Assembly: GCA_902490055.1 (NCBI GenBank)
Contig: CABUCP010000136.1
Coordinates: forward strand, 1-7,846
Source of the DNA: an uncultured Klebsiella sp.
GTDB taxonomy: Bacteria > Pseudomonadota > Gammaproteobacteria > Enterobacterales > Enterobacteriaceae
Reading direction: 5' to 3'
DNA length: 7,846 nucleotides
The notes beneath the pieces are model-generated. The model saw nothing but the letters and a program-made list of their open reading frames with translations. It was not told where the DNA came from and did no database searches. Each line of letters starts with the position of its first letter. Positions within the stretch are counted from its first letter, which is position 1. The position numbers and the translations under genes were made by a program. Of the stretch, positions 1 through 6,132 are shown piece by piece.

Positions 1-19
1 ACTATCGGCATAACCCTTA

Positions 20-131
20 ACACTCTAGCCTTAGTACCTGTGTCGCAAGATATGGTGCTCTGGCCGCGACGGCGCCGCTGTCGCCAGGGCGTGGAAAGAA
101 ATGACCGCGCCTCCCGTACTTGGAAAGGTGT
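20..131 (+). promoter_or_regulatory. Moco RNA motif (molybdenum-cofactor riboswitch) in the moaA leader
   Basis: This leader folds like the Moco RNA family known upstream of E. coli moaA. A closing helix pairs ACACU (20-24) with GGUGU (127-131). A hairpin at 34-58 (GUACC with GGUGC, then 40-44 with 49-53) is capped by a GCAA (GNRA) tetraloop at 45-48. A second hairpin pairs GCGAC (66-70) with GUCGC (80-84). A third pairs GGCGUGG (88-94) with CCGCGCC (105-111) around a 10-nt loop. The closing helix takes up the last two G of the moaA Shine-Dalgarno sequence GGAAAGG (122-128), so forming it should hide the ribosome site. Knowledge of the family says that Moco lowers moa expression through this RNA. 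The fold was drawn by eye, and 3D contacts were not tested. Confidence 0.88.
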
Positions 132-133
132 CT

Positions 134-1123
134 ATGGCCTCACAGCTTACCGATGCATTTGCGCGTAAGTTTTATTACTTGCGTCTGTCGATTACCGATG
201 TGTGTAACTTTCGTTGCACCTATTGTCTGCCGGACGGCTACAAGCCCGGCGCCGTGACTAACAAGGGCTTCCTTAGCGTAGACGAAGTGCGTCGCGTAAC
301 GCGCGCCTTTTCCGCCCTTGGCACGGAAAAAGTCCGCCTCACCGGCGGCGAGCCCTCTTTACGTCGCGACTTTACCGAGATTATTGCCGCCGTGCGGGAA
401 AATAGCGCGATTCGTCAGATTGCGGTGACCACCAATGGTTATCGTCTGGCGCGCGATGTCGAACGCTGGCGCGATGCCGGACTGACGGCTGTCAACGTCA
501 GCGTTGATAGCCTCGACGCTCGTCAATTCCATGCCATTACCGGCCAGGACAAGTTTCAGCAGGTGATGGACGGCATTGATGCCGCCTTTGCCGCCGGTTT
601 TGAAAAGGTGAAGGTCAACACCGTGCTGATGCGCGACGTCAACCATCATCAGCTCGATACCTTCCTCGCGTGGATCAAACCGCGCCGTATTCAACTGCGT
701 TTTATTGAGTTAATGGAAACCGGCGAAGGCAGCGATCTGTTCCGCCGACACCATATCTCCGGCATGGTGCTGCGCGACGAACTGCTGCGCCGCGGATGGA
801 TCCACCAGATCCGCCAGCGTAGCGATGGTCCGGCACAAGTCTTTTGTCATCCGGATTATGAAGGCGAGATTGGCCTCATCATGCCGTATGAGAAAGACTT
901 CTGCGCCACCTGCAATCGTCTGCGCGTCTCGTCCGTTGGCAAACTGCACCTGTGCCTGTTTGGCGAAGGCGGCGTAGACCTGCGTGACCTGATGGCTGAA
1001 GACCAGCAGCAGGCCGAGCTGGAAGCGCGAATCGCCGAAGCCTTAACCCATAAAAAGCAGACCCATTTCCTGCATCAGGGCAACACCGGTATTACGCAGA
1101 ACCTGTCGTATATTGGCGGATAA
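134..1123 (+). CDS. moaA: GTP 3',8-cyclase MoaA (radical SAM), Moco biosynthesis step 1
   Basis: MoaA is a cytosolic radical-SAM enzyme that converts GTP to 3',8-cyclo-7,8-dihydro-GTP, the first step of molybdenum cofactor synthesis; MoaC finishes the reaction. The 329-residue protein shows the SAM [4Fe-4S] motif CNFRCTYC (C24, C28, C31), the GGEP SAM-binding segment at 71-74, the C-terminal cluster ligands C257, C260 and C274, and the conserved terminal Gly-Gly (328-329). I chose the ATG at 134 because GGAAAGG lies 5 nt upstream and the protein then begins MASQLTDAF, as in E. coli. An in-frame ATG at 101 would add 11 residues but lies in a riboswitch hairpin loop with no well-spaced ribosome site. 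It is the first gene of moaABCDE and probably under Moco riboswitch control. Length and motifs are complete, so the enzyme should be functional. Confidence 0.98.
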   Translation: MASQLTDAFARKFYYLRLSITDVCNFRCTYCLPDGYKPGAVTNKGFLSVDEVRRVTRAFSALGTEKVRLTGGEPSLRRDFTEIIAAVRENSAIRQIAVTTNGYRLARDVERWRDAGLTAVNVSVDSLDARQFHAITGQDKFQQVMDGIDAAFAAGFEKVKVNTVLMRDVNHHQLDTFLAWIKPRRIQLRFIELMETGEGSDLFRRHHISGMVLRDELLRRGWIHQIRQRSDGPAQVFCHPDYEGEIGLIMPYEKDFCATCNRLRVSSVGKLHLCLFGEGGVDLRDLMAEDQQQAELEARIAEALTHKKQTHFLHQGNTGITQNLSYIGG

Positions 1124-1146
1124 TCGTTTTCGAAAGGAGCATTCAG

Positions 1147-1659
1147 ATGAGCAAGGCTAGCGCTGAGTTTATCCCGACCCGTATTGCTATTCTTACCGTT
1201 TCCAGCCGTCGCGGCGAAGAGGACGACACCTCCGGCCACTGGCTGCGCGATGCGCTACAGGAAGCGGGACATACCCTCGTCGATAAGGCGATTGTGAAAG
1301 AGAACCGCTACGCGATTCGCGCCCAGGTCTCGGCGTGGATTGCCAGCGATGATGTCCAGGTCGTGTTGATCACCGGCGGTACCGGTTTTACCGATGGCGA
1401 TCAGGCGCCGGAAGCGCTGCTGCCGCTGTTTGACCGTGAAGTCGAAGGCTTTGGCGAAGTGTTCCGCATGCTTTCGTTTGAAGAGATTGGCACTTCGACG
1501 CTGCAGTCCCGCGCCGTTGCCGGCTTTGCTAACCGCACGCTGATTTTCGCGATGCCGGGCTCGACTAAAGCCTGCGCCACCGCATGGGAAAATATCATCG
1601 CACCGCAGCTTGATGCGCGCACCCGTCCGTGCAACTTCATTCCTCATCTGAAGAAATAA
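1147..1659 (+). CDS. moaB: Molybdenum cofactor biosynthesis protein MoaB
   Basis: MoaB is a 170-residue protein of the MoaB/Mog (MoCF) molybdopterin-binding fold. It resembles the adenylyltransferase MogA, but in E. coli its own role in Moco synthesis is unclear and it is not essential for it. Visible features are the TGGTG loop at residues 76-80 followed by TDGDQAPEA, a conserved helix around [12 protein letters not shown] (98-109), and the MPGSTKA loop (136-142), all part of the pterin-binding site in this fold. A strong ribosome site, AAAGGAG (1133-1139), lies 7 nt before the ATG and 23 nt separate it from moaA, so it can be translated independently of moaA. The protein begins [19 protein letters not shown] and ends in PHLKK, full length by comparison with E. 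coli MoaB. Confidence 0.97.
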   Translation: MSKASAEFIPTRIAILTVSSRRGEEDDTSGHWLRDALQEAGHTLVDKAIVKENRYAIRAQVSAWIASDDVQVVLITGGTGFTDGDQAPEALLPLFDREVEGFGEVFRMLSFEEIGTSTLQSRAVAGFANRTLIFAMPGSTKACATAWENIIAPQLDARTRPCNFIPHLKK

Positions 1660-1663
1660 TTTT

Positions 1664-2152
1664 ATGTCACAACTGACCCATATTAACGCCGCGGGCGAAG
1701 CCCATATGGTTGATGTCTCCGGCAAAGCGGAGACGGTGCGCGAGGCGCGCGCCGAGGCATACGTCGAAATGCAGGCGGCGACGCTGGCGATGATTATCGA
1801 CGGCAGCCACCATAAAGGCGACGTCTTTGCTACCGCGCGCATCGCCGGGATCCAGGCGGCGAAACGCACCTGGGAGCTGATCCCGCTGTGTCATCCGCTG
1901 ATGCTCAGCAAAGTAGAAGTGAATCTGCAGGCGCAGCCGGAACATAACCGCGTACGTATTGAGTCGCTTTGCCGCCTGACCGGCAAAACCGGCGTTGAAA
2001 TGGAAGCGCTGACTGCGGCTTCTGTTGCCGCGCTGACGATTTATGACATGTGCAAAGCGGTGCAGAAAGATATGGTCATTGGCCCGGTACGGCTGCTGGC
2101 GAAAAGCGGCGGTAAATCCGGCGATTTTAAGGTAGATGAAACCCATGATTAA
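1664..2152 (+). CDS. moaC: Cyclic pyranopterin monophosphate synthase MoaC
   Basis: MoaC rearranges the MoaA product (3',8-cyclo-7,8-dihydro-GTP) to cyclic pyranopterin monophosphate (cPMP), with loss of pyrophosphate. The family forms a hexamer of ferredoxin-like subunits. The 162-residue protein carries the residues expected at the active site: K51 in HHKGD, H77 in LCHP, the KTGVEMEAL segment (108-116), D128 and K131 in DMCKA, and K147 in KSGG. It begins only 4 nt after the moaB stop and has no good Shine-Dalgarno (only AAGAAA overlapping the end of moaB), so its translation is probably coupled to moaB. Its last 8 bases overlap moaD. The C-terminus (KVDETHD) differs by a residue or so from the E. 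coli form as I remember it, which is normal variation. Confidence 0.98.
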   Translation: MSQLTHINAAGEAHMVDVSGKAETVREARAEAYVEMQAATLAMIIDGSHHKGDVFATARIAGIQAAKRTWELIPLCHPLMLSKVEVNLQAQPEHNRVRIESLCRLTGKTGVEMEALTAASVAALTIYDMCKAVQKDMVIGPVRLLAKSGGKSGDFKVDETHD

Positions 2153-2393
2153 CGTCCTGTTTTTTGCTCAGGTGCGCGAGCTGGTCGGCACCGATGCGCT
2201 GACGCTCGACGCCAGCGAACTGCCGACCGTCGAGGCCGTGCGTCAACAGCTTGTCGCCCGCGGCGATCGCTGGGCGCTGGCGCTGGAAGAGGGCAAGCTG
2301 CTGGCGGCGGTCAACCAGACGCTGACTTCGTTTGACCACCCGGTTGCCAGCGGCGATGAAGTGGCGTTCTTCCCGCCGGTGACGGGAGGCTAA
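2145..2393 (+). CDS. moaD: Molybdopterin synthase small (sulfur carrier) subunit MoaD
   Basis: MoaD is the ubiquitin-like sulfur carrier of molybdopterin synthase. Its C-terminal Gly-Gly is adenylated by MoeB, converted to a thiocarboxylate and used by MoaE to put dithiolene sulfur into cPMP. The 82-residue protein ends in FFPPVTGG with the required Gly81-Gly82. I chose the ATG at 2145, which gives [13 protein letters not shown] as in E. coli. The ATG at 2136, three codons earlier, is nearly on top of the only upstream AAGG (2129-2132) and would add three unconserved residues. The chosen start lies 8 bases inside the moaC end, which implies translational coupling. The partner subunit moaE follows after a single base. 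Confidence 0.97.
   Translation: MINVLFFAQVRELVGTDALTLDASELPTVEAVRQQLVARGDRWALALEEGKLLAAVNQTLTSFDHPVASGDEVAFFPPVTGG
2384..2389 (+). promoter_or_regulatory. moaE ribosome binding site embedded in the moaD Gly-Gly codons
   Basis: GGGAGG at 2384-2389 is a strong Shine-Dalgarno sequence 5 nt before the moaE ATG. Five of its six bases lie in the GGA GGC codons for the catalytic C-terminal Gly-Gly of MoaD. The choice of GGA for Gly81 creates the site. This couples synthesis of the two molybdopterin synthase subunits. Confidence 0.8.
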
Positions 2394-2394
2394 G

Positions 2395-2847
2395 ATGACG
2401 CAAACCCGTATCGTGGTGAGCCCGGCGCGTTTTCGCGTCGGCGATGAATATCCGTGGCTGGCCGAGCGCGATGAAGACGGCGCGGTAGTCACCTTCACCG
2501 GTAAAGTGCGTAACCACAATCTTGGCGATAGCGTGAAGGCGCTAACCCTGGAACACTATCCGGGCATGACCGAGAAATCGCTGGCGGAAATCGTCGAGCT
2601 GGCGCGTGAGCGCTGGCCGCTGGGGCGGGTGACCGTTATCCACCGCATCGGCGAAATGTGGCCGGGCGAAGAGATTGTTTTTGTCGGCGTGACCAGCGCC
2701 CACCGCAGTAGCGCTTTTGCCGCCGGCGAGTTCATTATGGATTACCTGAAAACCCGCGCGCCGTTCTGGAAACGCGAGGCAACTCCGGACGGTGAGCGCT
2801 GGGTCGATGCTCGCGACAGCGATCATCAGGCGGCAGAGCGCTGGTAG
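2395..2847 (+). CDS. moaE: Molybdopterin synthase catalytic (large) subunit MoaE
   Basis: MoaE is the catalytic subunit of molybdopterin synthase. It binds cPMP and receives sulfur from the MoaD C-terminal thiocarboxylate; the family enzyme is a MoaD2-MoaE2 heterotetramer. The 150-residue protein has the signature FTGKVRNHNLGD with R39, the GVTSAHRSSAF segment with H103 and R104, and K119 and K126 in the stretch DYLKTRAPFWKRE, residues known to be needed in E. coli MoaE. It starts 1 nt after the moaD stop, with its ribosome site inside moaD. No hairpin with a U-tract follows its stop at 2847, so transcripts may run on into ybhL. Confidence 0.98.
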   Translation: MTQTRIVVSPARFRVGDEYPWLAERDEDGAVVTFTGKVRNHNLGDSVKALTLEHYPGMTEKSLAEIVELARERWPLGRVTVIHRIGEMWPGEEIVFVGVTSAHRSSAFAAGEFIMDYLKTRAPFWKREATPDGERWVDARDSDHQAAERW

Positions 2848-2891
2848 TGTGGTACGCTTACTGAGAGAAACTTGTTAATCAGGAGATAGTC

Positions 2892-3596
2892 ATGGACAGA
2901 TTCCCTCGTTCCGATTCAATTGTTCAGGGCCGTAGCGGCCTGCAGACCTACATGGCGCAGGTTTACGGCTGGATGACGGTTGGGCTGCTGCTGACCGCGT
3001 TTATCGCGTGGTTTGCGGCAAATACCCCGGCGGTCATGATGTTCGTCTTTTCGAGCAAAATTACCTTCTTCGGGCTGATCATTGCCCAACTGGCGCTGGT
3101 GTTTGTGCTGTCGGGTATGGTGCAGCGGCTTAGCGCCGGCATGGCGACGACGCTATTTATGCTCTATTCGGCGCTGACCGGGCTGACGTTGTCGAGCATC
3201 TTCATCGTATATACCTATTCATCGATCGCCAGCACCTTTGTGGTGACCGGCGGGATGTTCGGGGCGATGAGCCTGTATGGCTACACCACCAAGCGCGACC
3301 TGAGCGGCTTTGGCAGTATGCTGTTTATGGGGTTGATTGGTATCGTGCTGGCATCGCTGGTTAACCTGTGGCTGAAGAGCGAAGCGCTGATGTGGGCCGT
3401 GACCTACATTGGGGTGCTGGTGTTTGTCGGCCTGACGGCGTATGACACCCAGAAGCTGAAAAATATCGGCGAGCAAATCGATACCCGCGACAGCGCCAAT
3501 CTGCGTAAATACTCAATTCTTGGCGCATTAACGCTGTATCTGGACTTCATCAACCTGTTCCTGATGCTGCTGCGTATCTTCGGCAACCGCCGCTAA
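2892..3596 (+). CDS. ybhL: BAX inhibitor-1 family inner membrane protein YbhL
   Basis: This is a 234-residue member of the BAX inhibitor-1/YccA family (TMBIM-like), matching E. coli YbhL over its whole length. Seven hydrophobic segments can be seen at about 23-43, 57-75, 84-106, 111-130, 142-160, 166-184 and 209-228. The family-typical acidic residues are present in TAYDTQ (D185) and LYLDFINLF (D218); in the Bacillus homologue YetJ the equivalent pair gates a pH-sensitive calcium leak. The cellular role in enterobacteria is not settled. AGGAG (2881-2885) lies 6 nt before the ATG. The gene starts 44 nt after moaE on the same strand; I see no convincing sigma-70 promoter in that gap, but it may have its own. 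A REP element follows the stop closely. Confidence 0.96.
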   Translation: MDRFPRSDSIVQGRSGLQTYMAQVYGWMTVGLLLTAFIAWFAANTPAVMMFVFSSKITFFGLIIAQLALVFVLSGMVQRLSAGMATTLFMLYSALTGLTLSSIFIVYTYSSIASTFVVTGGMFGAMSLYGYTTKRDLSGFGSMLFMGLIGIVLASLVNLWLKSEALMWAVTYIGVLVFVGLTAYDTQKLKNIGEQIDTRDSANLRKYSILGALTLYLDFINLFLMLLRIFGNRR

Positions 3597-3601
3597 TCTT
3601 A

Positions 3602-3638
3602 TCCCGGATAGCGGCGCGCTGCGCCTTATCCGGGCTAC
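3602..3638 (+). repeat. REP (palindromic unit) element after ybhL
   Basis: CCCGGATA (3603-3610) pairs with TATCCGGG (3627-3634). An inner GC stem pairs GGCGC (3613-3617) with GCGCC (3621-3625), and one base bulges at 3612. The right side reads GCGCCTTATCCGGGCTAC, close to the conserved 3' half of enterobacterial REP elements. It starts 6 nt after the ybhL stop, where REPs usually protect mRNA 3' ends or modulate termination. No U-tract follows, so it is not a classical intrinsic terminator. Confidence 0.85.
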
Positions 3639-3698
3639 CTCTTTACCAATGGCTGCTGAAACTGCCGCTGTTGGTGGCCTCAAAATCGCTGAGACGTT

Positions 3699-3765
3699 CC
3701 CGGAAGGCCGGGCAGCCCGCATGGATGCGGGCTGAGGGCCGTGATTTGCAGGGACGCTCCCTGCG
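3699..3765 (+). repeat. Cluster of three hairpins, one with an AUGGAU loop
   Basis: Three adjacent inverted repeats are visible. The first pairs CCCGG (3699-3703) with CCGGG (3708-3712). The second pairs CAGCCCGCA (3713-3721) with TGCGGGCTG (3726-3734), a perfect 9-bp stem with loop TGGA. The third pairs GCAGGGA (3748-3754) with TCCCTGC (3758-3764), a perfect 7-bp stem with loop CGC. The second places GGA in the loop of a strong stem (GCAUGGAUGC), the arrangement bound by CsrA-type proteins. I cannot place the cluster in a named repeat or RNA family. Whether it is transcribed, and from which strand, is not shown by the sequence. Confidence 0.55.
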
Positions 3766-3892
3766 CCATGGAAAACATAGTGCAGAAAAATTAACCGGGA
3801 GCGCAATATCCTCTGAAGCGACGCGGGGTAAACGCTTTTCTCATTCTGAAAAAGTTGAAACTGGTAACAGTATCTACCAATCCGCAAAAATG

Positions 3893-3922
3893 ACGCCCGG
3901 TAAGCGCAAGCGCGACCGGGGA
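3893..3922 (-). repeat. REP-like element after ybhN, opposite orientation
   Basis: CCCGGT (3896-3901) pairs with ACCGGG (3915-3920), with an inner GCGC stem (3904-3907 with 3910-3913) and an AA/G internal mismatch. On the minus strand it reads GCGCTTACCGGGC, like the 3' half of a REP. It lies just past the ybhN stop and is followed on that strand, after five bases, by ATTTTT. It may therefore add weak termination or 3'-end protection to the ybhP-clsB-ybhN transcript. It faces the REP at 3602-3638. Confidence 0.65.
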
Positions 3923-3925
3923 GTT

Positions 3926-4891
3926 TCATTCGCGAGCCATTTTGCACTCGTTCTTTTGCCGCAGTTTTTTCGCCCGACTTTCCAACAGTAGATAAGCCAC
4001 CGTCGCCAGCAGTAGCGGCAAAAAATAATAAAGCGCGCGCCAGGCAAGCAGTGCGGCGATAATCGCGCCCTTCGAAACCGTTTCGCCGGAAAGCATGGCG
4101 ATAAACACCGCCTCCAGCACGCCAATCCCGGCCGGAATATGAACGATTACGCCGGCGATACTGCTCACCAGCAGTACACCCAACACCAGAAAATAGTTAA
4201 TCCCGCTACCCAACAGTAGCCAGATAATGGCCCCCATTACCATCCAGTTTGCCGCCGAGAGCCCAATCTGCAGCAAGGCGAAGTGCAGAGAGGGGAGTAC
4301 CAACCGCTGGCCCTTAATGGTCAAATGACGGCGTTTGGAGAAGGCGCAGCCAGAGAGATAGAGCAGGATAAAAAGCAGGAGAACGCCGCCAATAATGCGC
4401 AGCGTAGTTTGACTGATGTACCAGTGCGGCGGAAGTTGCACCAGGTTGGCGCTAAATATTACCCCACCCAGCAGAATATAGCCCAGCCAGTTGGTGGTAA
4501 TGCTTAGTGAGAAAATACGGGTGATAGTACCGCCGGTCAGGCCCAATCGAGAATAGAGCCGATAGCGCATACCGATACCGCCAACCCAGGTACTGAGCGT
4601 CAGGTTAAAGGCATAACAGATAAACGACACCAGCATCACCTGCTGTTTTGCCAGTTTATGCCCGCAATAGACGCGACCAAGGAGATCGTAGCAGCCGTAA
4701 ATCAAGTAGCTGACGATAACCAACCCAATGGCGCTAAATAGCGCCAGACGGTCGTATCCGCGGATGACTTTCCATACTTCTTGCCAATCGACCTTTTGCG
4801 CGTAAATCACCAGTAATACGATGACGGCGATAAAAAAGAGCACGGTAAGTACTCTTTTCGCCATCCGCCAGCGTGGATGCGATTTGCTCAT
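3926..4891 (-). CDS. ybhN: YbhN, multi-pass inner membrane protein (lysyl-PG synthase transmembrane-domain family, UPF0104)
   Basis: This 321-residue polytopic membrane protein matches E. coli YbhN throughout. Hydrophobic segments lie at about 13-30, 48-67, 84-101, 127-148, 163-182, 202-227, 232-252 and 276-303. Family-typical motifs are GGIGMRYRLY (104-113) and HIPAGIGVLEAVF (251-263). The family is the transmembrane part of lysyl-phosphatidylglycerol synthase (MprF), but no aminoacyl-transferase domain is present, so lipid lysylation is not implied. The biochemical role is unknown. The ATG overlaps the clsB stop in an ATGA, and the gene is last in the ybhP-clsB-ybhN operon. Its link to cardiolipin synthase suggests work on phospholipids or their movement, which is inference. 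The C-terminal tail (ECKMARE) is a few residues longer than I recall for E. coli. Confidence 0.95.
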   Translation of the reverse strand: MSKSHPRWRMAKRVLTVLFFIAVIVLLVIYAQKVDWQEVWKVIRGYDRLALFSAIGLVIVSYLIYGCYDLLGRVYCGHKLAKQQVMLVSFICYAFNLTLSTWVGGIGMRYRLYSRLGLTGGTITRIFSLSITTNWLGYILLGGVIFSANLVQLPPHWYISQTTLRIIGGVLLLFILLYLSGCAFSKRRHLTIKGQRLVLPSLHFALLQIGLSAANWMVMGAIIWLLLGSGINYFLVLGVLLVSSIAGVIVHIPAGIGVLEAVFIAMLSGETVSKGAIIAALLAWRALYYFLPLLLATVAYLLLESRAKKLRQKNECKMARE

Positions 4892-6132
4892 AGCGGATTG
4901 TCCCTGGCGTGTGTTTCTACCCTATCCTGGGTTTCTATTTCCGGCTGCACCGGCGGGCTGACTCTGGCTAACTGCGGAGTATGAGCCGGTAGCCAGCCGA
5001 CCCATGCCGGGAAGTGGCGCAGAAAGTGGAAGGCCGCCACGCTCACCCCTAACCGCCACCAGTTGCGTTTCGGCAGCATCGATTTATCTATTTGCTGACA
5101 ATCTCTGGCGATAAGGCCGTTAAGGTTATCGCGCAGGGTCTGGTTAAACTCGCGGTCGTGGATAATCAGATTGGCTTCCAGGTTCAGCGACAGGCTCAGC
5201 GGGTCGAGATTGCTGGAGCCCACCGTCGCCCAGTGGTCGTCCGCCAGCGCCACCTTGCCATGTAGCGGGCGGCGGCGATACTCGAATATCTGCACCCCGC
5301 CTTTAATCAGATAGTGATACAGCAGGTGGGCGCCGAATTTCACAATCGGAATATCCGGCTCGCCCTGGACAATTAACTTCACCCGTACGCCGCGCCGGGC
5401 GGCGTTGCGCATTGCATGCAGCAAGCGGTAGCCGGGGAAGAAATAGGCATTGGCAATAATGACCTCCCGGCGGGCGGTGGTGAGCATTTTTAAATAATGG
5501 CGTTCGATATCGTCGCGATGCTCATGGTTGTCGCGCCAGACGAACAAGGCCTGGGCTTCTCCAGGCGTATGATTGATTTCCGGCTGGTGGCGACGGCGGC
5601 GCCACCAGCGGCGAGCGGCGGCGCTGGTGGGCAGGTTCTCCAGCTCGAATTGTAAGATATCGAGCACCACCGGCCCTTCGACCTGGACGGCGTAATCCTG
5701 TTTCGCTTCGGGGCCGTAGTCGCTCATATGTTCGGCAGAGTAGTTGATCCCGCCGACAAAGGCGGTGGCGTCGTCGATGACCACGATTTTACGGTGCATG
5801 CGGCGGAACAGATTTGTTCGCATACCCAGCAGCTTGGGGCGCGGATCGTAATAGCGAAAAATGACGCCGGCGGCGGTGAGCTCGCCGACAAAATTATCGC
5901 TGAGATCCGGTGAGCCGTAGCCGTCGAGCAGCACTTCTATCTGAATACCGCGGCGAGCGGCTTTCAGCAGCGCGGCGTGCAGTTGCCAGCCCACCTCATC
6001 TTCAAACCAGATAAAGGATTCGAGGATCACCTTGCGCTGCGCGCGGGCAATGGCGTTAAACAGCGCTGGATAATACTGGTCGCCGTTCTCCAGTAGCGTA
6101 ATACGGTTGCCTTCCTGCCAGCGACATTTCAC
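4888..6132 (-). CDS. clsB: Cardiolipin synthase B (phospholipase D superfamily)
   Basis: ClsB (formerly YbhO) is a membrane-associated phospholipase-D-type enzyme. It makes cardiolipin by phosphatidyl transfer, and the E. coli enzyme has also been reported to form phosphatidylglycerol from phosphatidylethanolamine and glycerol. With the GTG start at 6132 the protein has 414 residues. It carries two HKD motifs: H113, K115, D120, G127 with N130; and H291, K293, D298, G305 with N308. A very basic Arg/Trp-rich linker (174-182) joins the halves. No N-terminal membrane helices are present, unlike ClsA. I chose the GTG because GGAGA lies 7 nt upstream and the product begins with the E. coli-like KC-W-EGN pattern. 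A longer frame from 6180 would overlap ybhP by about 50 bases. It overlaps ybhP by GTGA and ybhN by ATGA. Confidence 0.95.
   Translation of the reverse strand: MKCRWQEGNRITLLENGDQYYPALFNAIARAQRKVILESFIWFEDEVGWQLHAALLKAARRGIQIEVLLDGYGSPDLSDNFVGELTAAGVIFRYYDPRPKLLGMRTNLFRRMHRKIVVIDDATAFVGGINYSAEHMSDYGPEAKQDYAVQVEGPVVLDILQFELENLPTSAAARRWWRRRRHQPEINHTPGEAQALFVWRDNHEHRDDIERHYLKMLTTARREVIIANAYFFPGYRLLHAMRNAARRGVRVKLIVQGEPDIPIVKFGAHLLYHYLIKGGVQIFEYRRRPLHGKVALADDHWATVGSSNLDPLSLSLNLEANLIIHDREFNQTLRDNLNGLIARDCQQIDKSMLPKRNWWRLGVSVAAFHFLRHFPAWVGWLPAHTPQLARVSPPVQPEIETQDRVETHARDNPL

Larger units (their letters stand above)
3597..3925. other. Gene-free convergent intergenic region between ybhL and ybhN
   Basis: Two convergent units end here, ybhL on plus and ybhN on minus. 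The region holds a REP at the left end, a three-hairpin cluster at 3699-3765, an AT-richer stretch at about 3771-3890 with no feature I can name, and an inverted REP-like element at the right end. Open frames across it (for example 3671-3991 plus, and 3649-3735 plus, 28 codons) lack ribosome sites and resemble no protein I know. E. coli K-12 has ybhM, a second BAX-inhibitor-1 family gene, at this place; nothing here resembles it, and no stretch looks like a decayed copy. Confidence 0.8.

Noticed and set aside
1..19. Possible ModE, CueR or FNR sites and the moaA promoter
   Set aside because: These are known upstream of E. coli moaA, but only 19 bases precede the riboswitch here and none forms a recognisable site.
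101..133. Longer MoaA start at the ATG at 101
   Set aside because: The ATG is in a riboswitch hairpin loop with no well-spaced ribosome site, and the product conserved with E. coli begins at 134. Kept only as a finding about possible alternative initiation.
1255..1869. Long minus-strand open frames opposite moaB and moaC
   Set aside because: They are antisense shadows of highly conserved genes with GC-rich third positions. They have no ribosome sites and no recognisable protein sequence.
2848..2891. Sigma-70 promoter for ybhL built on GTTAAT (2874-2879)
   Set aside because: No acceptable -35 lies 16-18 nt upstream (GGTACG or TGGTAC), and the -10 would be too close to the ribosome site.
3649..3735. 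28-codon plus-strand open frame ending in the middle hairpin
   Set aside because: No Shine-Dalgarno sequence precedes it, and the codons over 3699-3735 simply follow the hairpin arms.
3671..3991. 106-codon plus-strand open frame in the ybhL-ybhN gap
   Set aside because: It crosses hairpins and the inverted REP and runs into ybhN antisense. It has no ribosome site, its composition is basic and not protein-like, and it resembles no known protein.
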